Shown in pieces: positions 5,859 through 6,319 of a stretch of DNA of 6,319 bases. The DNA is from Trichodesmium sp. MAG_R04 (GTDB lineage: Bacteria; Cyanobacteriota; Cyanobacteriia; Cyanobacteriales; Microcoleaceae). Under the pieces are notes generated by a model. That model ran no database searches and was not told the DNA's origin. It was given only the letters and a program-made list of their open reading frames with translations. Location: the NCBI GenBank assembly GCA_023356515.1, contig JAKQYG010000249.1, positions 1 to 6,319 of the forward strand. The letters run 5' to 3'. Position 1 is the stretch's first letter; each line of letters begins with the position of its first letter. Made by a program: the position numbers and the translations under genes.

Positions 5859-6149
5859 AAATCCAATTTTTCGGTAAAATGGGGTCAATTCCTGTCTCTT
5901 CTTACTGTCAGAGCCGAAAATGCTGGAGTGAAAATTATCGGTGTTAACCTAGGGCATACCAGCCAAGATTGCTCAAATTGTAGTGAAAAAGTCCCTAAAG
6001 AATTATCCAAAAGAATTTATTCTTATGAGCACTAGAGTACAGTAATAGATCGTGGTGTAAACGCAGCGATAAATATAAAAAACAGGGCGGTAGGGCATTT
6101 CGTTCTTAAAGCTCGTGGAGTCCGACGGAATACCGGGACTGTGAAGCGA

Positions 6150-6190
6150 GAAGCCTACACTATAGCATTAGCTTCGTGTGGGAATATGTC
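6150..6190 (+). repeat. Right-end hairpin of the tnpB element (candidate omega-RNA scaffold end)
   Basis: CCTACAC (6154-6160) can pair with GTGTGGG (6176-6182), with one G-U pair. The competing pair GAAGC (6150-6154) and GCTTC (6171-6175) overlaps it. A hairpin at the 3' end of tnpB followed by GGAATATGTCAC fits the subterminal palindrome at the right end of IS200/IS605-type elements, where the guide RNA scaffold also ends. The exact element boundary cannot be fixed from one copy. Confidence 0.45.
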
Positions 6191-6214
6191 ACTTCAATTC
6201 TTCCTATCTAAAAA

Positions 6215-6319
6215 TTACCGTGGAGTTTCCTGTAATTCAGGTCTTTCCTCAGCAAGTACTGCTTTTTCTACAGGACAAACTTCTAGACAAATTCCGCAGT
6301 CAATACAGGAATCAAAATC
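6215..6319 (-). CDS. 4Fe-4S ferredoxin, C-terminal part (5' end outside window)
   Basis: The last 34 residues of a small bacterial-type ferredoxin, a soluble cytoplasmic electron carrier with iron-sulfur clusters. The frame is open to the right edge on - and stops at 6215-6217. The fragment carries a full cluster motif CIDCGICLEVCP (C-x2-C-x2-C-x3-CP), preceded by DFDS and followed by the tail AEERPELQETPR. This matches short cyanobacterial ferredoxins of about 75 residues with the WIDF-x-x-CIDCGIC pattern. The start and the first cysteine motif lie outside the window, so it cannot be decided whether the protein carries one 4Fe-4S cluster, two, or a 3Fe-4S/4Fe-4S pair. It converges on the tnpB remnant, whose right end lies about 20-25 bases beyond its stop codon. 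The redox partner is unknown. Confidence 0.88.
   Translation of the reverse strand, partial: DFDSCIDCGICLEVCPVEKAVLAEERPELQETPR

Larger units (their letters stand above)
5817..6196 (+). pseudogene. 3' remnant of an IS200/IS605-family tnpB (inactive)
   Basis: TnpB is the RNA-guided nuclease encoded by IS200/IS605-type elements. Only the C-terminal part can be read here. WGQFLSLLTVRAENAG (5880-5927) is the usual helix before the zinc ribbon, then GHTSQDCSNC gives the first Cys pair (5970-5981). The second pair is destroyed: one Cys is Tyr (6024-6026) and the other is replaced by TAG (6033-6035). The RuvC-III motif DRDxNAA reads DRGVNAA, so the catalytic Asp is Gly (GGT at 6054-6056). After the stop the family tail AAINIKNRAVGH and VLKARGV continue in frame. 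The N-terminal two thirds, with the other RuvC residues, are absent, and no tnpA is nearby. The limits are approximate: the left end is the first in-frame position after a TGA, and the right end is set just past the terminal hairpin. It is certainly non-functional as a nuclease. Confidence 0.85.

Noticed and set aside
1..6319. A previously undescribed multi-gene system
   Set aside because: The genes are unrelated single-gene loci separated by decayed spacer, with no conserved cluster, defence module or biosynthetic group visible. No tRNA or rRNA gene or riboswitch was recognised either.

Overview
The window looks like AT-rich chromosomal DNA from a cyanobacterium, probably a filamentous or mat-forming one with much intergenic space. 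The palindromic octamer GCGATCGC (HIP1) occurs three times. ClpX, TrpB, the pentapeptide protein and the ferredoxin all have a typically cyanobacterial wording. Gene density is low, and much of the sequence between genes is decayed material rather than clean promoter DNA.

Left to right. The C-terminal half of clpX enters from the left edge on + and ends at 655. The stretch 656-1759 holds no intact gene: a nested inverted repeat (720-834), a degraded second copy of the 3' end of trpB with its hairpin (about 915-1012), one member of a weak inverted repeat pair (1112-1144), and a broken coiled-coil reading frame on - (1317-1568). On - follows a secreted serine hydrolase of the beta-lactamase/esterase fold. 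It is interrupted by one in-frame TAG at 1931-1933, and 56 more family-like codons stay open behind the stop. An intergenic gap with a good promoter candidate separates it from complete trpB (- strand, GTG start), which ends in a perfect 11-bp hairpin. A 404-bp AT-rich gap then leads to a pentapeptide-repeat gene on +. Behind it lie GC-richer debris, hairpins and the 3' remnant of an IS200/IS605-type tnpB. The last 105 bases are the C-terminus of a 4Fe-4S ferredoxin gene on -.

The genes do not form a pathway or operon: ClpX (protein quality control), TrpB (last step of tryptophan synthesis), a periplasmic hydrolase, a pentapeptide protein of unknown role and a ferredoxin are separated by long gaps. 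I do not see a new multi-gene system. The most informative observations concern gene decay and rearrangement: the nonsense codon that falls on the tryptophan of the third active-site motif of the hydrolase, the trpB 3'-end duplicate beside clpX, and the inactivated tnpB tail that keeps an end hairpin.
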